NCBI RefSeq assembly: GCF_014205295.1
Contig: NZ_JACHNF010000001.1
Span: forward strand, 1,364,001-1,428,000
Reading direction: 5' to 3'
From: Kribbella solani
Lineage (GTDB): Bacteria; Actinomycetota; Actinomycetes; Propionibacteriales; Kribbellaceae
DNA: 64,000 nucleotides
Shown: one piece after another, positions 50,680-60,092 of the stretch
Position numbering within the stretch: the first letter of the stretch is position 1
How the letters are laid out: every line of letters starts with the position of its first letter
The notes under the pieces: generated by a model
Database searches by the model: none
What the model was told of the DNA's origin: nothing
What the model saw: the letters and a program-made list of their open reading frames with translations, nothing else
Program-made: the position numbers and the translations under genes

Positions 50680-52113
50680 ATGAGTACGAATTCCGCACCG
50701 CCGGTGAGTCGGCGGTGGTGGGCGCTCGCGGTCATCGCCGCGGCGCAGTTCATGGTCATCATGGACACCTCGATCATCGGGGTGGCACTCCCGAAAATGC
50801 AGGCCGACCTGGGCTTTTCGCCCGGCAACCTGTCCTGGGTGTTCAACGCGTACGTGGTCGCGTTCGGCGGGCTGCTGCTGCTCGGCGGCAAGCTGTCCGA
50901 CCTGCTCGGCGCGCGCCGGATCTTCGCGGCCGGGTGGGCGGTCCTGCTGGCCGGCTCGGTCGTCGCCGGCCTCGCCGGTGGGGTCGGCGCCGAGCTGACC
51001 GGGCGCGCGATCCAGGGCGTCGGCGCCGCGCTGATCGCGCCGGCCGCGCTCACCCTGCTGATGATGCTGTTCGGCGCGAACCCGAAGGAACTGACCAAGG
51101 CGATCGCCCTGTACGGCGCGGCGGCACCGGCGGGTGGCACCGCGGGCGTGTTCCTCGGCGGAGTGATCACCGAGTACCTGTCCTGGCCGTGGGTGTTCTT
51201 CCTGAACGTCCCGATCGCGCTACTCGCGCTGGCCGCGACTCCGTACCTGATGCCGCGGGCAACCGCCACGAAGGGCTCGGTCGACGTACTCGGCGCGCTG
51301 CTGGTGACCGCCGGACTCGGTGTGGGTGTCTACGCGATCGTTCGGGCGCCTGAGGCCGGCTGGTCGTCCGCGCAGACGTTGCTGGTCGGACTGGCGGCGG
51401 TGGTGCTGCTGGCCGCATTCGTCGCATCGCAGGCACGTCGGAGTACGCCCCTGATGCGGCTCGGCATCTTCACCAACCCGAACCTGGCCGCGGCGAACGT
51501 GGCCCAGTTGCTGCTCGGTGCGGCTTGGGTGCCGATGTGGTTCTTCCTGAACCTGTACCTGCAGCAGGTGCTCGGGCTGAGCGCGTTCCCGAGTGGTTCG
51601 GCACTGTTGCCGATGACGACGTTCATCATGCTCGGCATGATCGTGGTCGCCCCGCGGTTGATGAACGCGATCGGTCCGAAGCGAACCCTGGTCACCGGCA
51701 TGACGGTGCTGACTGCCGGCCTGATCCTGCTGTCGTTGCTGCGGTCGAACGGCTCGTTCTGGGTCGACGTCCTGCCGGCGTCGCTGGTCGCGGCGGCGGG
51801 TATGTCGCTCGCCTTCATCCCCAGCCTCGGTCTGGCGCTGTCCTCGGCCCGTCCGGAAGAGGGCGGCCTGGCATCCGGCATCGTCAACACCAGCTACCAG
51901 ATCGGCTCGGCCCTCGGGCTGGCCGCGATCACGGCAGTTGCTTCCAGCAACGGTGCCAACCAGCTCGGCAACCTGCCGGCCCTGACCAACGGCTACTCCG
52001 CCGCCCTGATCGGCGCCGCGGTGATTGCCGCCGCCGGCGCGATCGCCACGGTCGTCTGGCTCCGCACCCCGAAGCCGGCCCCAGCCACGACGGAGGCGCC
52101 GGTGAGCCAGTGA
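50680..52113 (+). CDS. DHA2-family (14-TM) MFS drug exporter
   Basis: A 477-aa transporter with about fourteen helices: AAAQFMVIMDTSIIGVALPKMQADL is the motif-D1 region of DHA2 drug:H+ antiporters, then GGKLSDLLGARR (motif A) and GGTAGVFLGGVITEYLSWPWVFFLNVP (motif C). AAGGGG precedes ATG 50680. Two TACCC-N5-GGGTA operators upstream suggest drug-responsive derepression. A strong hairpin terminator follows. Confidence 0.92.
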   Translation: MSTNSAPPVSRRWWALAVIAAAQFMVIMDTSIIGVALPKMQADLGFSPGNLSWVFNAYVVAFGGLLLLGGKLSDLLGARRIFAAGWAVLLAGSVVAGLAGGVGAELTGRAIQGVGAALIAPAALTLLMMLFGANPKELTKAIALYGAAAPAGGTAGVFLGGVITEYLSWPWVFFLNVPIALLALAATPYLMPRATATKGSVDVLGALLVTAGLGVGVYAIVRAPEAGWSSAQTLLVGLAAVVLLAAFVASQARRSTPLMRLGIFTNPNLAAANVAQLLLGAAWVPMWFFLNLYLQQVLGLSAFPSGSALLPMTTFIMLGMIVVAPRLMNAIGPKRTLVTGMTVLTAGLILLSLLRSNGSFWVDVLPASLVAAAGMSLAFIPSLGLALSSARPEEGGLASGIVNTSYQIGSALGLAAITAVASSNGANQLGNLPALTNGYSAALIGAAVIAAAGAIATVVWLRTPKPAPATTEAPVSQ

Positions 52114-52152
52114 GTGACCCAATAAGTGAGCCAGTGAACCGGCGATGTCCCC

Positions 52153-52194
52153 GGAAGCGGCCGCCCCCGGAACCTACGGGAGGCGGCCGCTTCC
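52153..52194. terminator. Bidirectional hairpin terminator
   Basis: Perfect 13-bp arms GGAAGCGGCCGCC (52153-52165) and GGCGGCCGCTTCC (52182-52194) between the convergent exporter and sigma factor genes. Confidence 0.85.
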
Positions 52195-52199
52195 TGCTC

Positions 52200-52739
52200 T
52201 CAGGCCGCGAGCAGGTCGGCCAGGTCGGTTCGGGCCCGGGAGACCCGGGAACGAACGGTGCCGACCGGGTAGCCGAGGTGGGTTGCGGCTTGGGCGTACG
52301 GGACGCCGGCCAACTGGGTAAGTACGAACACCTCACGCCGGCCGGCGGGGAGCTGGTCAAGTAGTTCGGCCAGCGCGATGCGCTCCTCGAAGCCGGGGAG
52401 CTGGGTCGGCTGGGACTGTTCGGCGGCGCGCTGCCAGTCGCGGTCGGCGATCCGCGGACGGGAGGCCTTGCGGCGCAGGTCGTCGGCGACAGTGCGGCGG
52501 GCGATCGACAACAGCCAGGTACGCGCCGACGAACGGCCCTCGAACCTGTGCAGGCTCTTCAGGGCACGGAGGAAGGTCTCCTGGGTGAGGTCGTCGGCCG
52601 AGTTCGGGTCGGCGCTGAGCGCGGTGACGTAGCGCCGGACGTCACGCTGCAACGTACGAACGAAGCTGTCGAGCGCGGTGCGATCGCCGCTACGGGCGGC
52701 GAGCGCGAGCTCGGTCGGGTCCAGCAAGGCAGAAGCCAT
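52200..52739 (-). CDS. ECF-type RNA polymerase sigma factor
   Basis: A 179-aa sigma factor: region 2 with SFVRTLQRDVRRYVTALSADPNSADDLTQETFLRAL and SARTWLLSIARRTVADDLRRKA, region 4 with LPAGRREVFVLTQLAGVPYAQAATHLGYPVGTVRSRVSRARTDL. ATG 52739 follows GAAGGA. It is followed by no anti-sigma gene; the upstream gene on the same strand encodes a His/Met-rich membrane protein that could sense or carry metal. This resembles the SigC-like group linked to metal homeostasis, by context only. Confidence 0.9.
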   Translation of the reverse strand: MASALLDPTELALAARSGDRTALDSFVRTLQRDVRRYVTALSADPNSADDLTQETFLRALKSLHRFEGRSSARTWLLSIARRTVADDLRRKASRPRIADRDWQRAAEQSQPTQLPGFEERIALAELLDQLPAGRREVFVLTQLAGVPYAQAATHLGYPVGTVRSRVSRARTDLADLLAA

Positions 52740-52884
52740 GACTTGATCCTTCGGAAGTCCAGGGTCCGGCGGCTGACTGCATGAGTGGCCGCCGGTGAGC
52801 GGAGAGGCGATGCCGGACGGCATGCCTGTACCCGGGCGGTGGATGCCGTTTGGTGGTCACGCTTCGCCCGGGTGGTGCTTGCTG

Positions 52885-53520
52885 TCAGCTGACAGCGAGT
52901 GCTCTTGGTGGACCTCTGGAGGTGATGGCGTGGACGAGCAGGATGTCCCGGAGCGGCCGCGGGGAACTGGCCGGCCGGATGCTCGGCCGGTGCTCGGTCA
53001 GCTGTTGGCCCGCGAGCAGTCGCAGTGGTGACAGCAGCCGGGTGGCCAACGACCGGAGGATGCTGAACGCGGCCCGCTCGCCGTACGCGAGCCAAACCCC
53101 GCACACGAGCGCGGCCAGCACGTGAGCCGTAAACATCCCGGCCGACGCGGCACCGGACATGTGGTGCGCGTGCGCCATGCCGCCGTGCTCGCCGGACATG
53201 CCAGACATCTCGGACATGCCGGTGCCGCGACCCATGCCCGACCTGGTGTGTGAGCTCGGCTGGGTGATGGACTGGGCCAGGCTGAACACCGTGTGCAAGG
53301 CGGCCTGGGAGACCAGCGTGCTGGTGATCACGAACGGGATGCCGCGTTCGCGGTCGGCGACGATCCAGGCGGCGGTGGCGATCCAGGCGAAGGACATCAC
53401 CGTCGCCCACCACGGCACCGCGGTACCGGACATCAGTACGTGACCGAGCATCGCGAGCAGCACCGACGTACCCGCGAACGTGACCGCCCGCGCGACCCGG
53501 AATCCCCAGCTGTGCCTCAT
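52885..53520 (-). CDS. Membrane protein with a Met/His-rich loop
   Basis: A 211-aa protein with about five helices. Between helices 3 and 4 is a loop of Gly, Met, His and Ser (SGMGRGTGMSEMSGMSGEHGG then MAHAHHMSG), a composition used to bind copper or other soft metals. The C-terminal 55 residues are basic and soluble. ATG 53520 is divergent from the PepSY gene. Family not recognised; role in metal handling is inferred from the loop and neighbours. The 145 bp to the sigma gene probably hold that gene's promoter. Confidence 0.7.
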   Translation of the reverse strand: MRHSWGFRVARAVTFAGTSVLLAMLGHVLMSGTAVPWWATVMSFAWIATAAWIVADRERGIPFVITSTLVSQAALHTVFSLAQSITQPSSHTRSGMGRGTGMSEMSGMSGEHGGMAHAHHMSGAASAGMFTAHVLAALVCGVWLAYGERAAFSILRSLATRLLSPLRLLAGQQLTEHRPSIRPASSPRPLRDILLVHAITSRGPPRALAVS

Positions 53521-53668
53521 GACCGCACCATGATCGCAGGTGCCCCGAAAGCACCCCGCGCGTACGCCTGCTGAACGGGACTGTGGCGCACGCCACATCG
53601 AGCTGCTGGAACTGATCGCGGCCCCCGACCGACTCCTTGTCCGGACAGCGTGGAGAAGGAGTGGGGTT

Positions 53669-55045
53669 GTGAGCGAAGTGCGGCAGCCGGCGCCCGGGGC
53701 CGGGTTGTTCCGTGCCTTCTGGCGGTGGCACTTCTACGCGAGTTTCCTGGTGATCCCGGTCGTGCTGATCCTGGCGGTCACCGGTCTGATCTACCTGTTC
53801 CGGTTCCAGCTGGAACCGGTGCTGCATGCGGACGTGATGAAGGTCGAGCAGCCCGCGGGCCTGGTCGCGCAGCCGTACGAGGCGCAGCTCGGCGCGGTCC
53901 GCCAGGCGCTTCCGGACGCGACCGTGGTGTCGATGACCGAGCCGTCCGGCCCGGATCGCTCGACGGTGTTCTCCGTCTCCACGCCCGCGGGCTCCCGCGA
54001 CGTGTTCGTCGATCCGTACGAAGGCAAGGTGCTCGGATCGCTCGACCCGGACACGACGCTGTCGGGCGCGGCGATCCTGCTGCACGGCGAGTTGCTGGCC
54101 GGGCGGTGGGGCGACTACGTGATCGAGATCGCGGCCTGCTGGGCGATCGTGATGGCATTGACCGGTTACTACCTGTTCTTCCGTGGCCGGGTGGCGCGAG
54201 CGCGGCGGCGTGCCGCGGGGGCGGCCGGGGCGGTGCTGCGATCGCGGCACGGCCGGACCGGCGCGGTGCTCGGCGCCGGCCTGCTGTTCCTGATCGTGTC
54301 GGGCCTGCCGTGGACCGGGTTCTGGGGCGCGAAGACGCAGGAGCTCGCGACCCAACAGGGCACCTCGTTCTGGAGCCAGGATCCCGGCGCGCTCTCGAAC
54401 CCGACCTCGACGCTCGACGAGTCCCTCCCACACAGCCACACCGTGCCGTGGGGTCTGGGCAAGACCGAGGTTCCGCGCTCCAACCCGGCGGACCGGACCA
54501 AGTCGATCGCGACGGTCGACACCGCGGTCGAGGTCGGCGTACGGAACGCACTGCGGCGCCCGATGACGATCGCATTGCCCGCCGACGACGAGGGTGTGTT
54601 CTCGGCGATCGGCTACGCCTTCGACGACCCCGGCAAGGAACGTACGCTGCACGTCGACCAGTACGGCGGCCGCGTGGTCTCGACGTACGGCTACAGCGAC
54701 TACCCGGCGCTGGCGAAGGTCGTCGCGCAGGGCATCGCACTGCACGAAGGCAGGCGGCTGGGTACGGTCAACTTCTGGCTCACCACGGTCTTCTGTCTCG
54801 GCGTCGTCTTCATGTCTGTCAGCGGACCGTTGATGTGGTGGCGCCGCCGTCCGAAGGGCAAGTCGCTCGGTGCGCCGCGCGGCCGGCTACCGCTCCGCGC
54901 CACGCCGGCGCTGGCCGTACTGGTCGTCGCGCTGGCGCTCTTCTTGCCGCTGTTCGGGATCACTCTGGTCGCGGCCCTGGTCCTCGATCAGCTCCTCCTC
55001 AGCCGGGTCCCGAAGCTGCGGACCTGGTTCAACGTCGCTCGATAA
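53669..55045 (+). CDS. PepSY-associated transmembrane protein
   Basis: A 458-aa membrane protein with four helices and large outside loops. RAFWRWHFYASFLVIPVVLILAVTGLIYLFRFQLEP, ILLHGELLAGRWGDYVIEIAACWAIVMALTGYYLF and GIALHEGRRLGTVNFWLTTVFCLGVVFMSVSGPLMWWRRR match the PepSY_TM family, often linked to siderophore or iron reduction. GTG 53669 is chosen as start. It is 12 bp from the binding-protein gene of a FecBCD-like importer, so probably releases or reduces the imported metal chelate. Confidence 0.87.
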   Translation: MSEVRQPAPGAGLFRAFWRWHFYASFLVIPVVLILAVTGLIYLFRFQLEPVLHADVMKVEQPAGLVAQPYEAQLGAVRQALPDATVVSMTEPSGPDRSTVFSVSTPAGSRDVFVDPYEGKVLGSLDPDTTLSGAAILLHGELLAGRWGDYVIEIAACWAIVMALTGYYLFFRGRVARARRRAAGAAGAVLRSRHGRTGAVLGAGLLFLIVSGLPWTGFWGAKTQELATQQGTSFWSQDPGALSNPTSTLDESLPHSHTVPWGLGKTEVPRSNPADRTKSIATVDTAVEVGVRNALRRPMTIALPADDEGVFSAIGYAFDDPGKERTLHVDQYGGRVVSTYGYSDYPALAKVVAQGIALHEGRRLGTVNFWLTTVFCLGVVFMSVSGPLMWWRRRPKGKSLGAPRGRLPLRATPALAVLVVALALFLPLFGITLVAALVLDQLLLSRVPKLRTWFNVAR

Positions 55046-55057
55046 GGAATCCTCGCC

Positions 55058-56122
55058 GTGAAACGCAGTGTGGCTTTGCTTCTCGTCCTGGCCGCCGCCG
55101 GATGTTCCGGTCCCGCCGCCACCCCGGCCACCGAAGTGGCGGCCACGACGAAACCGGCGAAGACGACCTACCCGTTGACGATCGGCAATTGCGGGTTGAA
55201 TCAGACGTTCACCGAACCGCCGTCCCGCGTACTGATCCTCAACGGCACCTCGGTCGGCGAAGCGGAGAGCTTCGTCCTGCTCGGTCTGCAGAAGAACGTG
55301 CTCGCCAACGGGCAGTCGTACGGCGTCTCGGACGATCCGGCGATGGTCGCCAAGGTGGCAGCGCTGCCGAAGAGCGGTCTGTCGATGAACAAGAACTTCG
55401 ACGTCCCCGCCGAGCAGGTACTCGCGCTGAAGCCGGACCTGGTCGTGTCGACCTGGTCCGGCGGTTTCCAGGCGTCCAGCGGGTTCGCCACCCGGGAGCA
55501 GCTCGCGGCGGCGGGCGCGGCCACGATCGTGAACCCGGTCAACTGCGCCTTCGGCAACCCGCAGGCGACGGCCGCCGAGAAGGCCGCGTACGACGCGCAA
55601 GGCGTCGAGTCGTCGTTCGCCTTCCTGACGCTCCTCGGCCAGATCTTCGACGTGCAGCAGAAGGCCGCCGACACCGTGGCCGGGCTGCGGACCCGGATCG
55701 ACGCGGTGCGGACGAAGGTGCAGGGCAGCGCGCCGAAGAAGGTCGTCATCATGTACCCGGGGATGTCGATGATGAACGAGAACAGCCTGCCGGCGGTGAT
55801 GACCGGCGGGATCTACGACGACGTGATCAAGGCCGCCGGCGGGGTGAACGCGTTCGCCGGGCAGTCGTCGGACGCGACCCGGACCATCAACGCCGAGCAA
55901 CTCGCGGCGGCCGACGTCGACGTACTGGTGGTCGGCGCCTTCACGCCACAGGAGAAACCGGCGGACGAAGCCGCGAAGCTGCTGAAACAGTTCCCGCAGT
56001 GGAACGCGGCGAAGACCGGCACGTTCACGACAGTTGCCGACGGCGCGTACCTCGGTCCGCTGAACGCGTACGCGGTCGAGAAGATCGCGAAGGCAGCGCA
56101 TCCTGACAAGTTCAGCAGATGA
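55058..56122 (+). CDS. Metal-chelate ABC transporter substrate-binding lipoprotein (FecB/BtuF-like)
   Basis: A 354-aa lipoprotein: signal MKRSVALLLVLAAAGC with the lipobox Cys at residue 16, then a class III binding-protein fold with PSRVLILNGTSVGEAESFVLLGL, VPAEQVLALKPDLVVSTWSGG, KKVVIMYPGMSMMNENS and GGVNAFAG. Such proteins bind ferric siderophores, heme or cobalamin; the ligand cannot be told. Its stop overlaps the permease start by 4 bp. Confidence 0.9.
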   Translation: MKRSVALLLVLAAAGCSGPAATPATEVAATTKPAKTTYPLTIGNCGLNQTFTEPPSRVLILNGTSVGEAESFVLLGLQKNVLANGQSYGVSDDPAMVAKVAALPKSGLSMNKNFDVPAEQVLALKPDLVVSTWSGGFQASSGFATREQLAAAGAATIVNPVNCAFGNPQATAAEKAAYDAQGVESSFAFLTLLGQIFDVQQKAADTVAGLRTRIDAVRTKVQGSAPKKVVIMYPGMSMMNENSLPAVMTGGIYDDVIKAAGGVNAFAGQSSDATRTINAEQLAAADVDVLVVGAFTPQEKPADEAAKLLKQFPQWNAAKTGTFTTVADGAYLGPLNAYAVEKIAKAAHPDKFSR

Positions 56123-57111
56123 CCGTCGTACGCCCGGTCGGGCTGCTCGTACTCCTGGTCGTGGTCGTCACCGCCTCGATCTCGATCGGCACGGTGGCGT
56201 TGCCGGTCGATCAGGTCTGGTCGGTGATCTGGTACCACGTGAGCGGTCGTGGTACGCCGCCGGAACCACTCACGGAACAGATCATCTGGTCGATCCGCGT
56301 ACCTCGGGTGCTGCTCGCGGCGATCGTCGGAGCCGCGCTGAGCGTTGCCGGTGTCGCGCTGCAGGCGCTGATCCGGAATCCGTTGGCCGATCCGTACGTG
56401 CTCGGCATTTCGTCGGGCGCGTCGTTGGGTGCGGTCCTGGTGATGGGTGCGGGGCTGGCGGGTCTGACCACGTCGGCCGGTGCGTTCATCGGTGCGAGTG
56501 TTTCGCTGCTTGCGGTGTTTCTGCTCGCGCAACGGTCGGGACGGCTGGCTGACACGCGGCTGATTCTCGCTGGTGTCGCGGTGAGTTACCTGGCGATGGC
56601 GGGTACGAGTCTGGTGCAGTTGCGGGCGGAGCCGACACAGGTACGCGGGATCTTGTTCTGGTTGATGGGTAGTGTCGCGGGCGCCGACTGGTCCGACCTC
56701 GGTCTGCCGGTGCTGGTGATGGTGGCTGCGGCGGCGTACCTGATGTTGCAAGGTCGCGGGCTGAACGCGTTGGCTGTCGGCGACGATGACGCGTCCGCGC
56801 TCGGGGTCGACATTCATCGACTGCGGATCGTACTCTTGCTGGTCTCCTCGTTGCTGACCGCAACGGCTGTCGCGGTCGCCGGGGGAGTGGGGTTTGTCGG
56901 GCTGATGGTTCCGCACGCGGCGCGGCTGGTGGTCGGCGCGGATCATCGCAAATTGTTGCCGGTTGCAACGTTGGGTGGCGCGGTGTTCCTGGTCCTGGTC
57001 GATCTGGCGACGCGGACTGTTGACCGCCCCAATGAATACCCGATCACGGTGTTCACCGCGGCGCTCGGCGCGCCGTTCTTCCTGTGGCTGCTGCGGCGAG
57101 GTACGGCATGA
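56119..57111 (+). CDS. FecCD-family ABC transporter permease
   Basis: A 330-aa permease with about ten helices. IRVPRVLLAAIVGAALSVAGVALQALIRNPLADPYVLGISSGASLGAVL and VGFVGLMVPHAARLVVGADHRKLLP are the family's diagnostic segments. A single permease gene, so it should work as a homodimer with the binding protein and ATPase encoded on either side. Confidence 0.95.
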   Translation: MTVVRPVGLLVLLVVVVTASISIGTVALPVDQVWSVIWYHVSGRGTPPEPLTEQIIWSIRVPRVLLAAIVGAALSVAGVALQALIRNPLADPYVLGISSGASLGAVLVMGAGLAGLTTSAGAFIGASVSLLAVFLLAQRSGRLADTRLILAGVAVSYLAMAGTSLVQLRAEPTQVRGILFWLMGSVAGADWSDLGLPVLVMVAAAAYLMLQGRGLNALAVGDDDASALGVDIHRLRIVLLLVSSLLTATAVAVAGGVGFVGLMVPHAARLVVGADHRKLLPVATLGGAVFLVLVDLATRTVDRPNEYPITVFTAALGAPFFLWLLRRGTA

Positions 57112-57878
57112 GGCTGGTCGTACGCGACGTCGGCGTGGTCGTGGACGGGCTGCCGATCCTGGCCGGCGTCGAGCTGACCGTGCAGCCGGGGGAGTTCGTC
57201 GCGATCATCGGTCCGAACGGTGCCGGGAAGTCCACGCTGTTGCGGGCGATCTACCGCGCGTTGCGGCCGACCACCGGGACGGTGCTGCTCGGCGACGACG
57301 ATGTCTGGCGTACGCCCGCGAAGACGATCGCGCGACGCCGGGCCGTTGTCACGCAGCATCAGACGATGGCTGCCGACTTCACCGTCGACGAGATGGTGGG
57401 GATGGGCCGGACGCCACACAAGAGCCTGCTCGACCGCGAAACCCGCGCCGATCGTGACATCGTCGAGCGGTCGCTGGCGAAGGTGGACCTGGCCGGGGCG
57501 GGGAAGCGGTTGTTCTCGACGTTGTCCGGTGGCGAACGTCAGCGCGTCCTGGTCGCGCGGGCGCTGGCCCAGCAGGCGCCGCTGATCGTGCTCGACGAGC
57601 CCACCAACCACCTCGACGTACGCGCCCAACTCGATCTCCTGCATTTGGTGCGTGGCCTCGGCACAACCACGGTCGCCGCACTCCACGACCTGGACCAGGC
57701 AGCTGCCCACGCCGACCGCGTCGCCGTCCTGCAGTCCGGCCGCCTGGTCGCCGAGGGTCCGCCGCTGGAGGTCCTCACGGTCGACCTGATCGAGTCCGTC
57801 TTCGAAGTCCGGGCGCACATCAGCACCCATCCCCTCCACGGTCGCCCGCACATTGCCGTGGCCCCGCTGAACCGTTAG
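57108..57878 (+). CDS. FecE-type ABC transporter ATP-binding protein
   Basis: A 256-aa ATPase: Walker A GPNGAGKST, Q-loop VVTQHQTM, signature LSGGERQRV, Walker B LIVLDEPTNHLD and the switch His in ALHDLDQAAAHADR. Start ATG 57108 overlaps the permease stop. It completes the metal-chelate importer. Its 3' end overlaps the convergent peptide/nickel ATPase gene by 4 bp. Confidence 0.95.
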   Translation: MRLVVRDVGVVVDGLPILAGVELTVQPGEFVAIIGPNGAGKSTLLRAIYRALRPTTGTVLLGDDDVWRTPAKTIARRRAVVTQHQTMAADFTVDEMVGMGRTPHKSLLDRETRADRDIVERSLAKVDLAGAGKRLFSTLSGGERQRVLVARALAQQAPLIVLDEPTNHLDVRAQLDLLHLVRGLGTTTVAALHDLDQAAAHADRVAVLQSGRLVAEGPPLEVLTVDLIESVFEVRAHISTHPLHGRPHIAVAPLNR

Positions 57879-58462
57879 CCCAACTCGATGGTGCGGGTGG
57901 CGATCGCGGTCAGGAGGTCGCGATCGTGGGAGATGGCGAGTACGCCGATGTGGTTCGAGCCGGCCTGGTCGAGGAGAAGGCGCCAGATCTGGGCCTGGGT
58001 GAGGGCGTCGACGCTGGCGGTGATTTCGTCTGCGATCAGGTAGGCGGGGTCGGTGAGCAGAGCGCGGGCCAGGTTGACCCGCTGGAGTTCACCGCCACTG
58101 ATTTCGTGCGGGAATCGGTCGAGCCAGCCGGGGTTGACGAGATTGGGGTCCACCGCCGCGATGGCGGCCTCGCCAGCGCCCGACTCGGCGAGTACGTCGC
58201 GGATCTTCCAATGCGGGTTCATTGCGCGCTCAGGGTGCTGCAAGACCAGCTGAACCGGGTACGGTCCGGGATCGTGGGGTGGAACGGTGATTTCGCCAGT
58301 GGTTGGGGTGAGGAGGCCGGCCAGCAGGCGGGCGATCGTGCTCTTGCCGCAGCCGCTCGGGCCGAGCAGGCCGACCACGTCGCCGGGTTCGAGCGACAGC
58401 GACGTTCCTTGGACGATCCAGTCGTCGTGGTAGCGGAACCACAGGTCCTTCGCGATCAGCAC
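57875..58462 (-). CDS. Dipeptide/nickel-type ABC transporter ATP-binding protein (DppF-like, short)
   Basis: A 195-aa ATPase with Walker A GPSGCGKST, Q-loop VQLVLQHPERAMNPHW, signature EISGGELQRVNLARALL, Walker B YLIADEITASVD and switch His ISHDRDLL. It lacks the C-terminal oligopeptide extension of usual DppF proteins, so it is about 60 residues short, as seen in some nickel/cobalt-type systems. Start GTG 58462 overlaps the preceding ATPase gene by 7 bp. Confidence 0.9.
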   Translation of the reverse strand: MLIAKDLWFRYHDDWIVQGTSLSLEPGDVVGLLGPSGCGKSTIARLLAGLLTPTTGEITVPPHDPGPYPVQLVLQHPERAMNPHWKIRDVLAESGAGEAAIAAVDPNLVNPGWLDRFPHEISGGELQRVNLARALLTDPAYLIADEITASVDALTQAQIWRLLLDQAGSNHIGVLAISHDRDLLTAIATRTIELG

Positions 58463-59250
58463 GGCTGAGCCTCCGGGACGATCAGGCCGTTGGCGGGGAG
58501 CGCATGCCAGAGCGCACGGGCGTACGGATGGGTCAGGCGATCCTCGGCGAATGCGCGCGGGTCGGCGGTCTCGACCGTGCGGCCGTCGTGGCAGATCACG
58601 ACCGTGTCGGCGACGGCCAGCGCGCCGCGGAGCTCGTGGGTGATGAGCACGACGGCCCGGCCGGCATCGGCGAAGGCGCGGAAGTCCTGCAGTACGGCGG
58701 CCACGTCCGCGGCTGGGAGGCCCGGCGTCGGCTCGTCCGCGAGGATGAGTTCGGGATCGCCCATCGTCGCCATCGTGAGGAGGACCCGGCGGATCATGCC
58801 GCCGGAAAGTTCGTGCGGATAGCGCCCGAGTACGTCCCGGCCGAGGCCCCGAGACTCCAGTGCCTCGGCCGCGTCACTCGACGGCTGACCGGCGAGGCGA
58901 GCTGAGCGGCGTACCTGGCGGCCGATCGTCGCAAGCGGGTCGAGGTAGTCGATGGACTGCGGAAGCAGCGCGATCTCCGTACCGGCCAGCTGCCGGCGCG
59001 CGGGGGTGTCGAGCACGGTCCCGTCGTACTCGATGGTGCCGGTCTCGGTCGCATTCGGCGGGAGCATGCCGAGTACGGCGTGGGCGAGCAGCGTCTTGCC
59101 GGCACCTGACGCGCCGACCAGCGCCACGACCTGGCCGCGGTCGGCGGTCAGATCCATCCCGGCCAGCGCGGTGATCTCCCGGCGGCGCAACCCCCGCGTG
59201 TACTGCGTGAACGTCACGCGCAACCCGGTGATGCTGAGCAGCGGGCTCAC
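58456..59250 (-). CDS. Dipeptide/nickel-type ABC transporter ATP-binding protein (DppD-like)
   Basis: A 264-aa ATPase: Walker A VGASGAGKT, LLPQSIDYLDPLATIG, signature ELSGGMIRRVLL, Walker B LILADEPTPGL, switch His in LITHELRGAL. The frame is open far upstream to 59928, but GTG 59250 overlaps the permease stop in the GTGA manner used here and starts at the domain boundary. Second ATPase of the five-gene importer. Confidence 0.92.
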   Translation of the reverse strand: MSPLLSITGLRVTFTQYTRGLRRREITALAGMDLTADRGQVVALVGASGAGKTLLAHAVLGMLPPNATETGTIEYDGTVLDTPARRQLAGTEIALLPQSIDYLDPLATIGRQVRRSARLAGQPSSDAAEALESRGLGRDVLGRYPHELSGGMIRRVLLTMATMGDPELILADEPTPGLPAADVAAVLQDFRAFADAGRAVVLITHELRGALAVADTVVICHDGRTVETADPRAFAEDRLTHPYARALWHALPANGLIVPEAQPC

Positions 59251-60092
59251 AGGTGGTGGCTCCTCGGGTCTCGTAGGGCTCGGGTGTTCTCGGCGATGCT
59301 GTCGACCAGTTTCACGGTGATCAACAGGCAGAGGCCGGGGAGGACGGCCAGCCACCAGGCGCCGGCGGAGAGGAAGCGCATCGATTCGGCCAGCAGTACG
59401 CCGATGGACGGCTCGGCGGGATCGACGCCCAGACCGAGGAACGACAACGCGGCCTCGTGCAGGATGGCATGCGGGAAGAGCAGCACCGTACCGACCAGGA
59501 AATGGCCCAGGAGTTGCGGTACGACGTGCCGCTGGGCGATCCACCAGCGGCCGCGACCGAGACGGCGTGAGATCGCGACGTAGTCGGACGACATCACCTG
59601 ACGGGCATGGCCGCGCAGTACGCGGGTCAGTGACGGCCAGTGCGTGACCGCGACCGCGATGATCACCGCCCGCGTACCACCGCCGAGCGCGAACGCGAGC
59701 AGGATCAGCAGGACGAGGTGGGGGAGCGCGAGGAAGAGATCGACCAGCCAACCGACCACCCGATCGACGAGACGCCCGCCGACCGCGGCCGCGCAAGCCA
59801 TCAGGACGGCGAACGTACCGGAGATCACCGCCGCGCTGACGCCCACCACCAGACTGAGCCGCAGCCCCGACAGCGCCCGCGCGAGCATGTCGCGGCCGAG
59901 CCGGTCGGTGCCGAACGGATGCTGCCACGACGGACTCAGATTCCGGTCGGCCAGGTGCGTCGTGCTCGCCGCGTCGACCGACAACGTTCCGGCGATCAGT
60001 ACGGTGACCACGAGTGCCAGTGAGATCGCGGTGAACACGACCGTACGCCGCCGCCGGTCACCGAGGCGACGGACCGACGTGACCGCGCTCAT
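59247..60092 (-). CDS. Dipeptide/nickel-type ABC transporter permease (DppC-like)
   Basis: A 281-aa permease with six helices. HPFGTDRLGRDMLARALSGLRLSLVVG is the conserved DppC N-terminal motif, and the EAA loop is HEAALSFLGLGVDPAEPSIG. ATG 60092 overlaps the stop of the DppB-like gene by 4 bp. Confidence 0.93.
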   Translation of the reverse strand: MSAVTSVRRLGDRRRRTVVFTAISLALVVTVLIAGTLSVDAASTTHLADRNLSPSWQHPFGTDRLGRDMLARALSGLRLSLVVGVSAAVISGTFAVLMACAAAVGGRLVDRVVGWLVDLFLALPHLVLLILLAFALGGGTRAVIIAVAVTHWPSLTRVLRGHARQVMSSDYVAISRRLGRGRWWIAQRHVVPQLLGHFLVGTVLLFPHAILHEAALSFLGLGVDPAEPSIGVLLAESMRFLSAGAWWLAVLPGLCLLITVKLVDSIAENTRALRDPRSHHL

